Source: Pseudomonas sp. G.S.17 (GTDB lineage: Bacteria > Pseudomonadota > Gammaproteobacteria > Pseudomonadales > Pseudomonadaceae). From it: a stretch of DNA of 64,000 bases. Below, piece by piece: positions 18,481-27,404 of the stretch. A program made the translations under genes and the position numbers. Each line of letters starts with the position of its first letter. Position 1 is the stretch's first letter. The stretch lies in contig NZ_CP151076.1 of NCBI RefSeq assembly GCF_038096165.1, forward strand, positions 5,205,501 through 5,269,500, read 5' to 3'. Below the pieces are notes generated by a model. The model was not told the DNA's origin. It saw nothing but the letters and a program-made list of their open reading frames with translations, and did not search any database.

Positions 18481-19008
18481 ATGTCTTTAGGTCAGTTCTG
18501 CCGCATTGCGCTTTTGCTCATCGTCAGCGGCCCGGTATTCGCCGCGCCGCAGTACAAACTCAACTCAGGCGACATTCTGCGCATCAATGTGTTTGGTGAA
18601 ACGGACCTCAGCTTCGCGGAAATGCGGCTTAACGATGCGGGCACCTTTTCCTACCCCTTCATCGGCGAGGTCAACGCCAAAGGCAAGACGCCGGCCGAAG
18701 TCGAGGCCCTGCTCACGAACAAACTCCAGGACGGCTATCTGGTCGCGCCCCGCGTCTCGGTCAGCGTGCTGGCTTATCGACCGTTCTACATCAGCGGCGA
18801 GGTGAAGTTGCCCGGCGGCTACCCATTCGAACCGGGCCTGACGCTGGATCGGGCGATTGCCCTGGCTGGCGGCCTGACCGAGCGCGCTTCGGACCGGCGT
18901 ATCTACATCGTGCGCGGTGCCGATACGCGGCGCAGCAGCCAGAAGGCGAGCCTGAACACGCTGGTCGAACCCGGCGACACCATCACCATCGAACAGGGGT
19001 TTTTCTGA
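18481..19008 (+). CDS. short polysaccharide export (OPX, Wza/GumB-like) protein
   Basis: A 175-residue exported protein: signal peptide with cleavage near VFA-APQ (about residue 21), a polysaccharide export domain (YKLNSGDILRINVFGETDL, about 25-105) and one SLBB-like segment (FYISGEVKLPGGYPF, about 112-160). It stops there and lacks the second SLBB domain and the C-terminal amphipathic helix that forms the outer-membrane pore of E. coli Wza (~380 residues). No lipobox Cys was seen at the signal end. Start ATG 18481 follows GGAGGGG. The next gene starts one base after the stop. It likely forms a periplasmic ring needing another outer-membrane component. Confidence 0.9.
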   Translation: MSLGQFCRIALLLIVSGPVFAAPQYKLNSGDILRINVFGETDLSFAEMRLNDAGTFSYPFIGEVNAKGKTPAEVEALLTNKLQDGYLVAPRVSVSVLAYRPFYISGEVKLPGGYPFEPGLTLDRAIALAGGLTERASDRRIYIVRGADTRRSSQKASLNTLVEPGDTITIEQGFF

Positions 19009-19009
19009 C

Positions 19010-21253
19010 ATGGACGAGGTGACTTCAAGCCGCCACGTGAGCAGCCCTGTAAGCAACTTCGGGCTGCCGCAGCGCTACGCCCCCATCGCCGACGACCGCG
19101 ACTTCATCGACTCGCGCAAGCTCGGCCTGATCCTCTGGACTCACAAATGGCGCATCGCCGCACTGGCGGCAGCCGCGACCCTGGCCGTCATGCTGATTCT
19201 GCACAACATCACGCCGGTCTATCGCGCCACGGCATCGCTGGTCATCGAGCCCAAGGGCGTAACGCTGATCACATTCCAGCAGCCAACTTACGATTCGCCA
19301 AACGCCGCCGTCGACTACCTGCAAACCCAGATCACGCTGATCCAGAGTCGCGCAGTGGCCGAGCGCGTGGTCCGCCAGTTGAACCTGACCGAACACCCCG
19401 AGTTCGATCCGCGCCAGCGCCTGCATCTGCTCCGGGAAGCGCGCGGGGAAATTGCCAGGCTTTATCCGGGCGCGTTTCCCGCCAGCTGGCTTGCCAGTCA
19501 CAGCATGACCCCGACCGAAGTGTTCGACGCCACAGTCCGGGAATTGATGGAACGCACCAGCGTCGGCGCCCAGGGCAAGAGTCAGCTGGTCAATATCAGC
19601 GTGAGCCTGGCCGACCGGGAAACCGCCGCGCTGGCGGCCAACGCGCTGGCCCACGGCTATCTCGACAGCCGGCTCGATGCGCAAATGAACGAGTCATTGA
19701 ACGCATCGAAATGGATGAACAGCCGGATGATCGAGTTGCGTACGCAACTGCAGGAGTCGGAAAACAAACTGCAACGCTATCGCGATGCCGAAGGCCTGGT
19801 GGACGTGGACGGCGTGGTCACCCTCAGCGCCAACGAGCTGTCGAAAACCAGTGACCGCATGATCGATGCGCGCCGCCAACGTGCCGAAGCGCAAAGCCAG
19901 TACGCGCAGGTGAAGGCGATGCTCGGCTCGAAAAGCCTGGCCAACCTGTCCAGCGTGCCAGCGGTGATCGGCAATCCGGTGATCCAGCAATTCCAGGCCA
20001 ACGAGGCGCAGGCCAGGGCCAAGGTCGACGAACTGTCGCGCCGCTACGGGGATCGCCATCCGAAAATGATCGCCGCGCGCTCGGACCTCGCGGCCGCTCA
20101 GGCGAGTCTGCGCGGTCAGGTCGATCAGGTCGTGGCGGGCCTTGAGCGCAATTACCAGCTGGCCCGCGCCAATGAAGAATCCTTGCGCTCATCGGTGGAT
20201 ACCAGCCGGGCGCAGATTCAGGACATTTCCCGCAAGGAATTCAAACTGCGCGAGCTGCAACGGGACGTGGACAGCAATCGCACCTTGTACGAAACCTTCG
20301 TGACGCGTCTGCGCGAGACCACGGCGACCGCTGATATCGGCGTCAGCAATGCGCGCATCGTCGACCCCGCGATTGTGCCCAGCGAACCCAGCGCGCCGAA
20401 GAAATCCCTGATCGCGTCAATAACTGCGCTGCTGGCGCTGGTGCTCGGCTGCGTGTTTTTCCTGCTGCGCGACACGCTGCACAATGGCTTCAAATCCGGC
20501 GACGACATCGCCAGGAAACTCAACCTGCCAGTACTTGGCCTGGTGCCACTGCTGCAGAAGAAAAGTCGCAGCAGTATTTCCCGGCAGTTCGAACGCAACG
20601 ACGACGCAGGCTTTACCGAAGCCATTCGCACCTTGCGCACCGCGATCATGCTCGGCGATACCCACAAACGCCGCGGCCTGTTGGTCATCACTTCGACGCT
20701 GCCCGGCGAAGGCAAGAGCGCCATTGCGGTCAATCTGGCGTTTGCGTTGGGCCAACTGGAACGGGTGCTGTTGATCGAGGCCGACCTGCGCCGCCCCAAT
20801 CTGGCGCGCAGTCTTGGCATGAACGCCGCGCAACCCGGCCTCGCTAGCCTGATTACCGGCCAGGCGAAAATAGACGCGTGCATCCACCGCGTCGGCCAGG
20901 TGGACATTCTCACTGCGGGCGAGGTGCCGCCCAACCCGCTGGAACTGCTGGCCTCAGCGAACTTCGGACGCTTCATCGAGTGGGCTCGGCAGCATTACGA
21001 CCGGATCATCCTCGACTCGCCGGCCAGTGATGCGGTCAGCGATGCAGCGGTGCTGTGTGCCATGGCCGACGCGGCGATCTACGTGATCAAGTCCGACAGC
21101 ACACCCGCGCCGCTGGTTCATCAGTGCATCGACCAACTTCTGCAAAACGGCGCTCCGCTGACCAGCGTGGTGCTCAATCAAATTACCCCGTTGAAAGGAC
21201 GCCAGGGATACAGCCAGCACTACCGTTATCTGCCTCGTGAAACTACCCAGTAA
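19010..21253 (+). CDS. polysaccharide co-polymerase with C-terminal BY-kinase (Wzc/GumC-like)
   Basis: A 747-residue inner-membrane chain-length regulator and tyrosine autokinase. Order: a short N-terminal cytoplasmic part, first membrane span (about 50-70, WRIAALAAAATLAVML), a Wzz-like periplasmic domain with coiled coil (about 80-460), second span (about 465-485), then a kinase with Walker A TLPGEGKSAI (about 563-572), Walker A' LLIEADLRRP (about 588) and Walker B ILDSPASD (about 667). The C-terminal tail has a small tyrosine cluster (YSQHYRYLP), the expected autophosphorylation sites. It controls polymer length with the polymerase and export protein. No matching phosphatase (Wzb) gene is in the locus. 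Confidence 0.94.
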   Translation: MDEVTSSRHVSSPVSNFGLPQRYAPIADDRDFIDSRKLGLILWTHKWRIAALAAAATLAVMLILHNITPVYRATASLVIEPKGVTLITFQQPTYDSPNAAVDYLQTQITLIQSRAVAERVVRQLNLTEHPEFDPRQRLHLLREARGEIARLYPGAFPASWLASHSMTPTEVFDATVRELMERTSVGAQGKSQLVNISVSLADRETAALAANALAHGYLDSRLDAQMNESLNASKWMNSRMIELRTQLQESENKLQRYRDAEGLVDVDGVVTLSANELSKTSDRMIDARRQRAEAQSQYAQVKAMLGSKSLANLSSVPAVIGNPVIQQFQANEAQARAKVDELSRRYGDRHPKMIAARSDLAAAQASLRGQVDQVVAGLERNYQLARANEESLRSSVDTSRAQIQDISRKEFKLRELQRDVDSNRTLYETFVTRLRETTATADIGVSNARIVDPAIVPSEPSAPKKSLIASITALLALVLGCVFFLLRDTLHNGFKSGDDIARKLNLPVLGLVPLLQKKSRSSISRQFERNDDAGFTEAIRTLRTAIMLGDTHKRRGLLVITSTLPGEGKSAIAVNLAFALGQLERVLLIEADLRRPNLARSLGMNAAQPGLASLITGQAKIDACIHRVGQVDILTAGEVPPNPLELLASANFGRFIEWARQHYDRIILDSPASDAVSDAAVLCAMADAAIYVIKSDSTPAPLVHQCIDQLLQNGAPLTSVVLNQITPLKGRQGYSQHYRYLPRETTQ

Positions 21254-21401
21254 GGCGTAATCGCGCGTCATGGGCCGCTGTCGTCTCGACGCGGCTGCGC
21301 ACGTTATCGCCTGCACATTCTGGCCGCTGCATGCGTTGTTTGACTCGCCGATGCCGAGGGCGAGCGACTGCGCGATGCCACCCATCGGGGAGATATCCAC
21401 C

Positions 21402-22787
21402 ATGCTTGCTCAACGCCTACATCCGTCGGTCAATCGACGCGGCCTGACTTTCTGGGTGCAATGGGTCTGCGCCATGGGCCTGACCGCGCTCGTGACCTGC
21501 GCGATCATATATCAGGACATCGGCGCGATTCCCTACGCCTATCGGGTGCTGATGATCGTCGGCGTGCTCGGTTCGGTGCCGATCTATAGCGCGCTGCATG
21601 TCTATCACAAGCGCTTCGGCTACCTGACGGGTTTGCTGCGTGTGCTCGGCGGCTGGCTGCTGCTGGTTACCGCGCTGTCAGTGCTGTCGCGGGTTTGCCT
21701 CGACGCTGGCGATCTGGATAACGGCTTGCTGTTCGAGGCCGCAATGGCGGGTTATCTGGCGCAATGCGCGACATACCTGCCCTTGCGGTATCTGGTCAGC
21801 CTGCACTCGCGCTGGCTGCGCAAGGAGCGAGTCTCGGTAATCATCGGCACATGCCCCATGGCCTACACCCTGGCGGCACAGCTGCGACAGCGGGTTCCGG
21901 TGCTCGGCCTGGTGGCGACCGAACCCGGCGTTTCCTCGATAAGCGGCCAGCCTCCGGTTCTCTGCGAACTGGCGCAGCTGCGCGATCTGGTTATCGGCGA
22001 TCACGTGCGGCGGGTGTATATCGCCCTGGCACTGAACATGATCACGCAGATTGAAACCATCTACCTGAGCCTGCTGGACCTCAATGTGGATGTGGTCTGG
22101 GTGCCGGATTTCGGCAGCATGCTGCTGCTCAATCAATCGGTTTCCCAGATCGAGCAGTTCCCGGCGATTTACCTCAACGAAACCCCGCGCAGCTCCCATC
22201 CCGCCGCCACCCTGGGCAAGGAAATGTTCGACCGCAGCCTGGCGCTGCTCGCCTTGCTGGTGCTGCTGCCGGTGATGTCGGCCATTGCCCTGGCGGTGAA
22301 GCTCTCGTCACGCGGCCCGGTGTTTTTCCGCCAGCCCCGGCATGGCTGCAACGGCGAAGTCATCCAGGTGTGGAAATTTCGCTCGATGCATGTGCATGAG
22401 GACAGCCACGTGCAACAGGCAACCCGCGACGATCCACGGATCACGCCGGTCGGCGCCTTCCTGCGCCGCACCTCGCTGGACGAACTGCCCCAGTTGATCA
22501 ATGTGCTGCGGGGCGAAATGGCCCTGGTCGGCCCGCGCCCCCACGCGATTGCTCATAACCAGTATTACGGCGCGCGAATCCTCGCTTACACCGCACGCCA
22601 CCGCATCAAGCCGGGTATCACCGGCCTGGCGCAGGTCAGCGGCTTTCGCGGCGAAACCGAAACCCTGGAAAAGATGCAAGAGCGTCTGGAAAAGGACCTG
22701 GACTACATCAATCACTGGTCGCTTTGGCTGGATATCAAAATCCTGCTCAAGACGCCGTTCACGCTGTTCTCGCGCAATATCTATTGA
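21402..22787 (+). CDS. undecaprenyl-phosphate sugar phosphotransferase (WcaJ-like, initiating enzyme)
   Basis: A 461-residue polyprenyl glycosylphosphotransferase that starts each repeat unit by moving sugar-1-phosphate (glucose in the WcaJ class) onto undecaprenyl phosphate. The N-terminal part has several membrane spans (about 15-110) and a nucleotide-binding-like domain (about 140-260); the catalytic C-terminus has FDRSLALLALLVLLPVM, KFRSMHV, RRTSLDELPQLINVLRGEM, GPRPH and KPGITGLAQVSG. ATG 21402 after GGGGAGA is chosen over in-frame starts from 21270, which give a poorer N-terminus. About 150 bp separate it from the kinase gene. Glucose specificity is inferred from the class. Confidence 0.92.
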   Translation: MLAQRLHPSVNRRGLTFWVQWVCAMGLTALVTCAIIYQDIGAIPYAYRVLMIVGVLGSVPIYSALHVYHKRFGYLTGLLRVLGGWLLLVTALSVLSRVCLDAGDLDNGLLFEAAMAGYLAQCATYLPLRYLVSLHSRWLRKERVSVIIGTCPMAYTLAAQLRQRVPVLGLVATEPGVSSISGQPPVLCELAQLRDLVIGDHVRRVYIALALNMITQIETIYLSLLDLNVDVVWVPDFGSMLLLNQSVSQIEQFPAIYLNETPRSSHPAATLGKEMFDRSLALLALLVLLPVMSAIALAVKLSSRGPVFFRQPRHGCNGEVIQVWKFRSMHVHEDSHVQQATRDDPRITPVGAFLRRTSLDELPQLINVLRGEMALVGPRPHAIAHNQYYGARILAYTARHRIKPGITGLAQVSGFRGETETLEKMQERLEKDLDYINHWSLWLDIKILLKTPFTLFSRNIY

Positions 22788-22800
22788 GATGGAGACGGAC

Positions 22801-24204
22801 ATGGCTGATCAGGAATCAGGCGGTGCCGTGTTGCCAGGCCGAGGCAGCGGCTGGCGCGGGCGATGGCAGCAGGCGGCCCGCGCGCGCCTGTTGCGCAACA
22901 TCGCTACGGCGGTGTCCGGCAGTGCCGGGGCGCAGGCGATCAACCTGGCGCTGATTCCCGTCATCATGCGCATCTACGGGCCGGAAGCGTTCGGCGTGGT
23001 CGGCACGTTCCAGAGCCTGACCATTATCCTGATTCCGGCGTGTGCGCTGACCTGGCCCATGGCGATTGTCCTGCCCAAAAGCGACGCCGACGCCCGAGGC
23101 CTGATCATACTTTCGCTGTGGGTGGCGCTGAGCATCGCGAGCGTGTCCGCACTGCTCCTGTATTTCCAGGGGCCAGCGATGGCCAGCGCGTTGGGCATCG
23201 ACATGCTGACGCCTTACCTGATGCTGCTGCCCATCGTGATGTTCAGCGCCGCCGTGCTGGAAATCACCCAGCAATGGTTATACCGAACTCAACGCTTCAG
23301 CCTTACCGCGCGCGGCGCAACCTTGCATGCGCTGGTCTATAACGCGACGCGCAGCCTCGCCGGACTCGTACAGGCCTCGGCCCCGGTATTGGTGGTGACC
23401 AGTGCGCTGTATTACGTGATCCACAGCGCATTGCTGTTGCTGGGCATGACCTTCAAGCCCACCGCAAACAACCTCGCCCCGACCAACCCGCCAACCTCCG
23501 TCAGCCTGACGAAACTGGCTGCGCAATATCGGGATTTCCCGCTATTTCGCGCGCCGCAGGTGCTGATCAATGCCCTTTCCGTGCACATGCCGACGCTGGT
23601 TCTGGCGGCGTCCTTCGGTGCCGTCTCGGCGGGATTTTTCGCCCTGTGCCTGCAAGTGCTGAGTATGCCAAGCAACTTTATCGGCAAGGCAGTCGGCAGC
23701 GTTTATTACCCACGAATCACCCAGGCGATTCACACCGATGAACCGGTTACCAGGCTGTTGGTGCGCGGCGTGGCCGGCATGGCGCTGGTGGGAATCGTGC
23801 CGTTCGCCACACTGGCGCTGGCCGGACCCTGGCTGTTCGGGCTGGTGTTCGGCGCGCAGTGGGCGGCCGCTGGCGAATATGCCCGCTGGCTGGCCCTGGC
23901 GGAGTTCGCCGGTTTCATCGCGGGCCCCTGCGCTGTGGCGATTCCGGCGCTGGCCCTGCAAAAACGCTTTCTGTTCTTCGAGATTGTCAGCACCACATTG
24001 CGGGTCGTGGCGGTCTTCGCTGGGGCACTGCTGTTCAAGAACGCCCTGGCGGTGGTGATGGCCTTCGCGGCGGCCAACACCGCAATCAACCTGAGCCTGA
24101 TCGTCGTCGTTCTGTTTGAGGCCCGGCGCTGGCATCAACGCCAGAACCGCCCGGCTCGCGATCTCTCGTCTGCGCAGGAGTCATCCGAACATGGCCATGG
24201 CTAA
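22801..24204 (+). CDS. polysaccharide flippase (Wzx-like, MATE/MVF fold)
   Basis: A 467-residue integral membrane protein with 12 or more hydrophobic segments and the N-terminal polysaccharide-biosynthesis/flippase pattern (SGSAGAQAINLALIPVIMRIYGP). It should translocate the lipid-linked repeat unit across the inner membrane. ATG 22801 has GGAGACGG upstream; an ATG four codons earlier (22789) is possible. The 3' end overlaps the glycosyltransferase start by 14 bp, showing tight coupling. Confidence 0.9.
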   Translation: MADQESGGAVLPGRGSGWRGRWQQAARARLLRNIATAVSGSAGAQAINLALIPVIMRIYGPEAFGVVGTFQSLTIILIPACALTWPMAIVLPKSDADARGLIILSLWVALSIASVSALLLYFQGPAMASALGIDMLTPYLMLLPIVMFSAAVLEITQQWLYRTQRFSLTARGATLHALVYNATRSLAGLVQASAPVLVVTSALYYVIHSALLLLGMTFKPTANNLAPTNPPTSVSLTKLAAQYRDFPLFRAPQVLINALSVHMPTLVLAASFGAVSAGFFALCLQVLSMPSNFIGKAVGSVYYPRITQAIHTDEPVTRLLVRGVAGMALVGIVPFATLALAGPWLFGLVFGAQWAAAGEYARWLALAEFAGFIAGPCAVAIPALALQKRFLFFEIVSTTLRVVAVFAGALLFKNALAVVMAFAAANTAINLSLIVVVLFEARRWHQRQNRPARDLSSAQESSEHGHG

Positions 24205-25138
24205 CGTATGCGCGCTGATCCTCAACTGGAACGGCGCTGAACAGACCATCAAATGCGTGAGATCGGTGGACGCTTACTGCGCGATTCCTCTCGTGGTGGT
24301 CGACAACCATTCCGAAGCACCGGATTACCAGCGCCTGACCGACTACTTCAGCACGCGAACCGATGGCGATACCTGGACCGGCACAGAAGAGCAGATCCGC
24401 GAGTACCCACACAAACACCGCACCTGCCTGATCAGGAATGCGGGCAACTACGGCTATGCCGGCGGCAACAACGTAGGCATCGATTACTTGTACCGCGCCG
24501 GCTACGACTATATCTGGCTGCTGAATAACGACATCACCGTTGAAGCAGACTCATTGCAAGCGCTGCTGTCGACCCTGGGCAGCGACGCCAATTGCGGGTT
24601 TTGCGCGTCGATTCTGGTCTATGCCGATCATCCGGAAATCGTCCAGTGTGTCGGCGGCGGGCAGCTTTATCCGTGGCTGGGCAAGGCCCGGTTGGTCGGC
24701 AAAAACCTTGGCCGCGACAAGCTGGGCCATCACCTTGGCAAACTGCCGAAACCTGATTACCTGATGGGCGCCTCGCTGCTGATCAAGCGCGAAGTCATCC
24801 AGCGCGTCGGCCTGATGGATGAACGCTATTTCATGTACTCCGAAGAAGTGGACTGGCAACGCCGCGCCGCCAGCCTGGGTTTTACCTGTCAGGTGGCGAC
24901 AGGCAGCTTCGCCCGCCACGGCGACAGCGCCAGCACCCAGAACCGCAGCCACATGTTTCATTACTATCGAAACCGCGCGGCCATCATGTACAACAAAAAA
25001 TTCCACTCAATGCCCTGCTACCTGTTTTCGGCGCTGGCTCTGACGGCCATCACGGCACTGCAAAACCGCCACAACCTGAAAAACATTCGGTATGGGATCA
25101 AGGGCATCGGCGAAGGTTTGGCGTTTTCGTGGCGTTGA
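24191..25138 (+). CDS. family 2 glycosyltransferase
   Basis: A 315-residue GT-A-fold transferase of the rhamnosyltransferase-like GT2 group (COG1216 type). Signatures: ALILNWNGAEQT at the N-terminus, VVDNHSE, RNAGNYGYAGGNN, WLLNNDITV (metal/nucleotide-sugar site) and MGASLLIKREV...GLMDERYFMYSEEVDW. A hydrophobic stretch near 285 may anchor it to the membrane. Start ATG 24191 has AGGAG upstream and lies inside the flippase 3' end. It should add one sugar to the lipid-linked intermediate; the donor cannot be told from sequence. Confidence 0.92.
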   Translation: MAMANVCALILNWNGAEQTIKCVRSVDAYCAIPLVVVDNHSEAPDYQRLTDYFSTRTDGDTWTGTEEQIREYPHKHRTCLIRNAGNYGYAGGNNVGIDYLYRAGYDYIWLLNNDITVEADSLQALLSTLGSDANCGFCASILVYADHPEIVQCVGGGQLYPWLGKARLVGKNLGRDKLGHHLGKLPKPDYLMGASLLIKREVIQRVGLMDERYFMYSEEVDWQRRAASLGFTCQVATGSFARHGDSASTQNRSHMFHYYRNRAAIMYNKKFHSMPCYLFSALALTAITALQNRHNLKNIRYGIKGIGEGLAFSWR

Positions 25139-26117
25139 ACAGCGCAGGTCTTGCTCCAACGAATTGCAGATTTCCTGTAGGAGGGAATTCATTGCCGAAA
25201 AGATATTCCAGCCGACGCATCTATCGCCTGATTTGACGCCTTCGCGGGCAAGCCTCGCTCCCACGGATCTCGTTCCAATTGGAATGGTTCGGTGTGCTTA
25301 AAAAGGATTTCGCGAAAGCATTAACACCACGCTATCGCCGCGAACACCCGCCCCGTTGGAGATTCTATGTTTGGGGGCAACCCACAGACGCCGCAGATGT
25401 ATTGTTTGTACCGACGGCTTCCCGGATAAATCCGGTCCCTCGGGATGACCGCATTCCACCTGTGGGAGCTAGCTTGCTAGCGAAGGCGATGTTTCAGACG
25501 CCGAAGATGTGTCGGGTTTACCGACCTTTTCGCGAGCAAGCTCACTCCCACGGATTGTGAGGTGGCGGACCTGAACACATGCTCGACTGTAGACCCGTTG
25601 GAGGCTTGCCCGCGATTCGGTACTCCGGTCGAAGTATCCGTCGCCTGATTTGACGCCTTCGCGGGCAAGCCTGCTCCCAAGGATCTCGTTCCAATTGGAA
25701 TGGTTCGGTGTGCTTAAAAAAGAATTTCGCAAAAGCATTAACACCACGCTATCCCCGCGAACACCCGCCCCGTTGGAGATTCTATGTTTGGGGGCAACCC
25801 ACAGACGCCGCAGATGTATTGTTTGTACCGACGGCTTCCCGGATAAATCCGGTCCCTCGGGATGACCGCATTCCACCTGTGGGAGCTAGCTTGCTAGCGA
25901 AGGCGATGTTTCAGACGCCGAAGATGTGTCGGGTTTACCGACCTTTTCGCGAGCAAGCTCGCTCCCACGGATTGTGAGGTGGCGGACCTGAACACATGCT
26001 CGACTGTAGACCCTTTGGAGGCTTGCCCGCGATTCGGTACTCCGGTCGAAGTATCCGTCGCCTGACCCGACGCCTTCGCGGGCAAGCCTCGCTCCCACGA
26101 ATTGAGAGACACACCCG
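25139..26117. other. 979-bp gap inside the exopolysaccharide locus
   Basis: No credible gene. The gap is filled by a tandem duplication of about 417 bp and several REP arms, which separate the front half of the locus (barrel to GT2) from the polymerase gene. Short open frames here are repeated with the duplication and have no start or composition support. Confidence 0.7.
25224..26100. repeat. 417-bp tandem direct duplication (2.1 copies) carrying REP arms
   Basis: Unit 1 is 25224-25640, unit 2 is 25641-26057, and a partial third copy runs 26058 to about 26100; each restarts at TCGCCTGA. The two full units differ at only a few positions (for example a one-base indel in GCAAGCCTCGCTCC, and CGCCGCG versus CCCCGCG). 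Each unit contains the REP pair GTGGGAGCTAGCTTGCTAGC ... GCGAGCAAGCTCRCTCCCAC and single GCGGGCAAGCC arms at its borders. The junction falls in a REP arm, which points to unequal recombination between repeats. Confidence 0.93.
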
Positions 26118-27404
26118 ATGATTCGCAAACTCTTTGCCTATCGCGCCTTGCTGTTCTTGCTGTTGTTGATGAACTCGGCGTGTCTGTTCCTGACTGACGA
26201 TAAAAAAGCCGGCATCCCGTATCTGCGGGAATTGTTTATCGTCGCCATCGTGCTCGGCGCTCTGGTTTTATTGCTGACCTGGAGCCGCGCCCAGCAGTCG
26301 CGCGCAGGCTTGTGGATTGTGATTTTCGGCCTGGTCCTGCCGCTGCTGTCGGCGCTGCTGGCGGCGCTGAACTTCGGCCAGCCTTTTGACTTTGGCTTGC
26401 TGGAAGAGCGCCGCAGCTTTCTTTATCTGCTGTTCTTCCCGATGCTGTTTTTGCTGATAAAAGCGCATCCCACCCAGGAGCAAATGGAGAAGTTCATGCT
26501 CTGCTGCGCCGTGGCCTGCGTGGTGGTGGGCTATCTGTATTACTGGGGCGTGTTGCTGGAAAACAACGACGTCAGTTTTACCGTTGATGAAAAGGATTAC
26601 GGGATCAACCCGTTGCGGCCCAATCGCCTCAGCATTGGCGCACCTTATGTCAGCGCCTGCGCCTTCATGCTGATGTATCGCCTGCAACGGTCCATGTCCT
26701 GGCTCGCTGTTGCACTACTGCTGCTGTTCGCCTCGTATCTCTGGCTGGTGATTCAGACGCGCAACATCATGCTGATCTGGGCGCTGGCGGGGATCTGGAT
26801 CTTTCGCAGCCGGGTCGGTTTGCTGGTCAAGCTCGGCATCCTGGCGAGCGCGGTGCTGCTGGCGGCTTTTTCCCTGGCACCGGATTTTTTCGCCGCGCAA
26901 CTGGGCAGGTTCGACGCGCTGTTGTTCGAGGCGCGAGAACCGGGCGTGCGCAATATCACGACGCAGATTGTGGTCGAGGAACTGGCGCGCAACGGCCTGA
27001 TCGGCATGGGCGCGCTGTCCCTGCAATGGCAAGGCGGTTTCTCGCGGCTGTACAACGGCTACTTCTATCTGTCGGATGTGGGCCTGCTCGGGGTCTATTA
27101 CCGGTTTGGTTTCCTGACTCCGGCTATCGCGCTGATTTACTACCTGGGCTTCTTTCGTTTCATGTCCTATTGCCGGAAAAAAGGCGATCTGCTCAATGCC
27201 TTGCAGCTGACATTCTGGTTCAACGGGATCAATTTTTTCTTCTCCAACACCATCATGTACGGCGGGGAAATCACCGGGCTGTCCATCGCCGCGTTCGTTT
27301 ATTACGCCCGGACGCAAGACTCGCCGGCAACGGCAACACCGAGGAACAACTGGCTGCCTGAAGATGCCCTGCGAACCCGGACCGTTGCGCGGGCAAAAAC
27401 CTAA
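26118..27404 (+). CDS. probable exopolysaccharide polymerase (Wzy-like, O-antigen ligase family fold)
   Basis: A 428-residue polytopic protein with about 11 hydrophobic segments and a large extracytoplasmic loop around 250-330, the layout of Wzy polymerases and O-antigen ligase-family proteins. It has no catalytic motif that can be recognised by eye, which is usual for Wzy. The context (flippase, co-polymerase, export protein) supports polymerase over ligase. Its stop overlaps the stop region of the convergent GH5 gene by three bases. It is separated from the upstream half of the locus by the tandem duplication, so it may have its own promoter. Confidence 0.8.
   Translation: MIRKLFAYRALLFLLLLMNSACLFLTDDKKAGIPYLRELFIVAIVLGALVLLLTWSRAQQSRAGLWIVIFGLVLPLLSALLAALNFGQPFDFGLLEERRSFLYLLFFPMLFLLIKAHPTQEQMEKFMLCCAVACVVVGYLYYWGVLLENNDVSFTVDEKDYGINPLRPNRLSIGAPYVSACAFMLMYRLQRSMSWLAVALLLLFASYLWLVIQTRNIMLIWALAGIWIFRSRVGLLVKLGILASAVLLAAFSLAPDFFAAQLGRFDALLFEAREPGVRNITTQIVVEELARNGLIGMGALSLQWQGGFSRLYNGYFYLSDVGLLGVYYRFGFLTPAIALIYYLGFFRFMSYCRKKGDLLNALQLTFWFNGINFFFSNTIMYGGEITGLSIAAFVYYARTQDSPATATPRNNWLPEDALRTRTVARAKT

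Noticed and set aside
25224..26100. Possible CRISPR-like or satellite array
   Set aside because: Units are 417 bp and continuous, without short repeats and unique spacers; it is a tandem duplication of intergenic DNA with REP arms.
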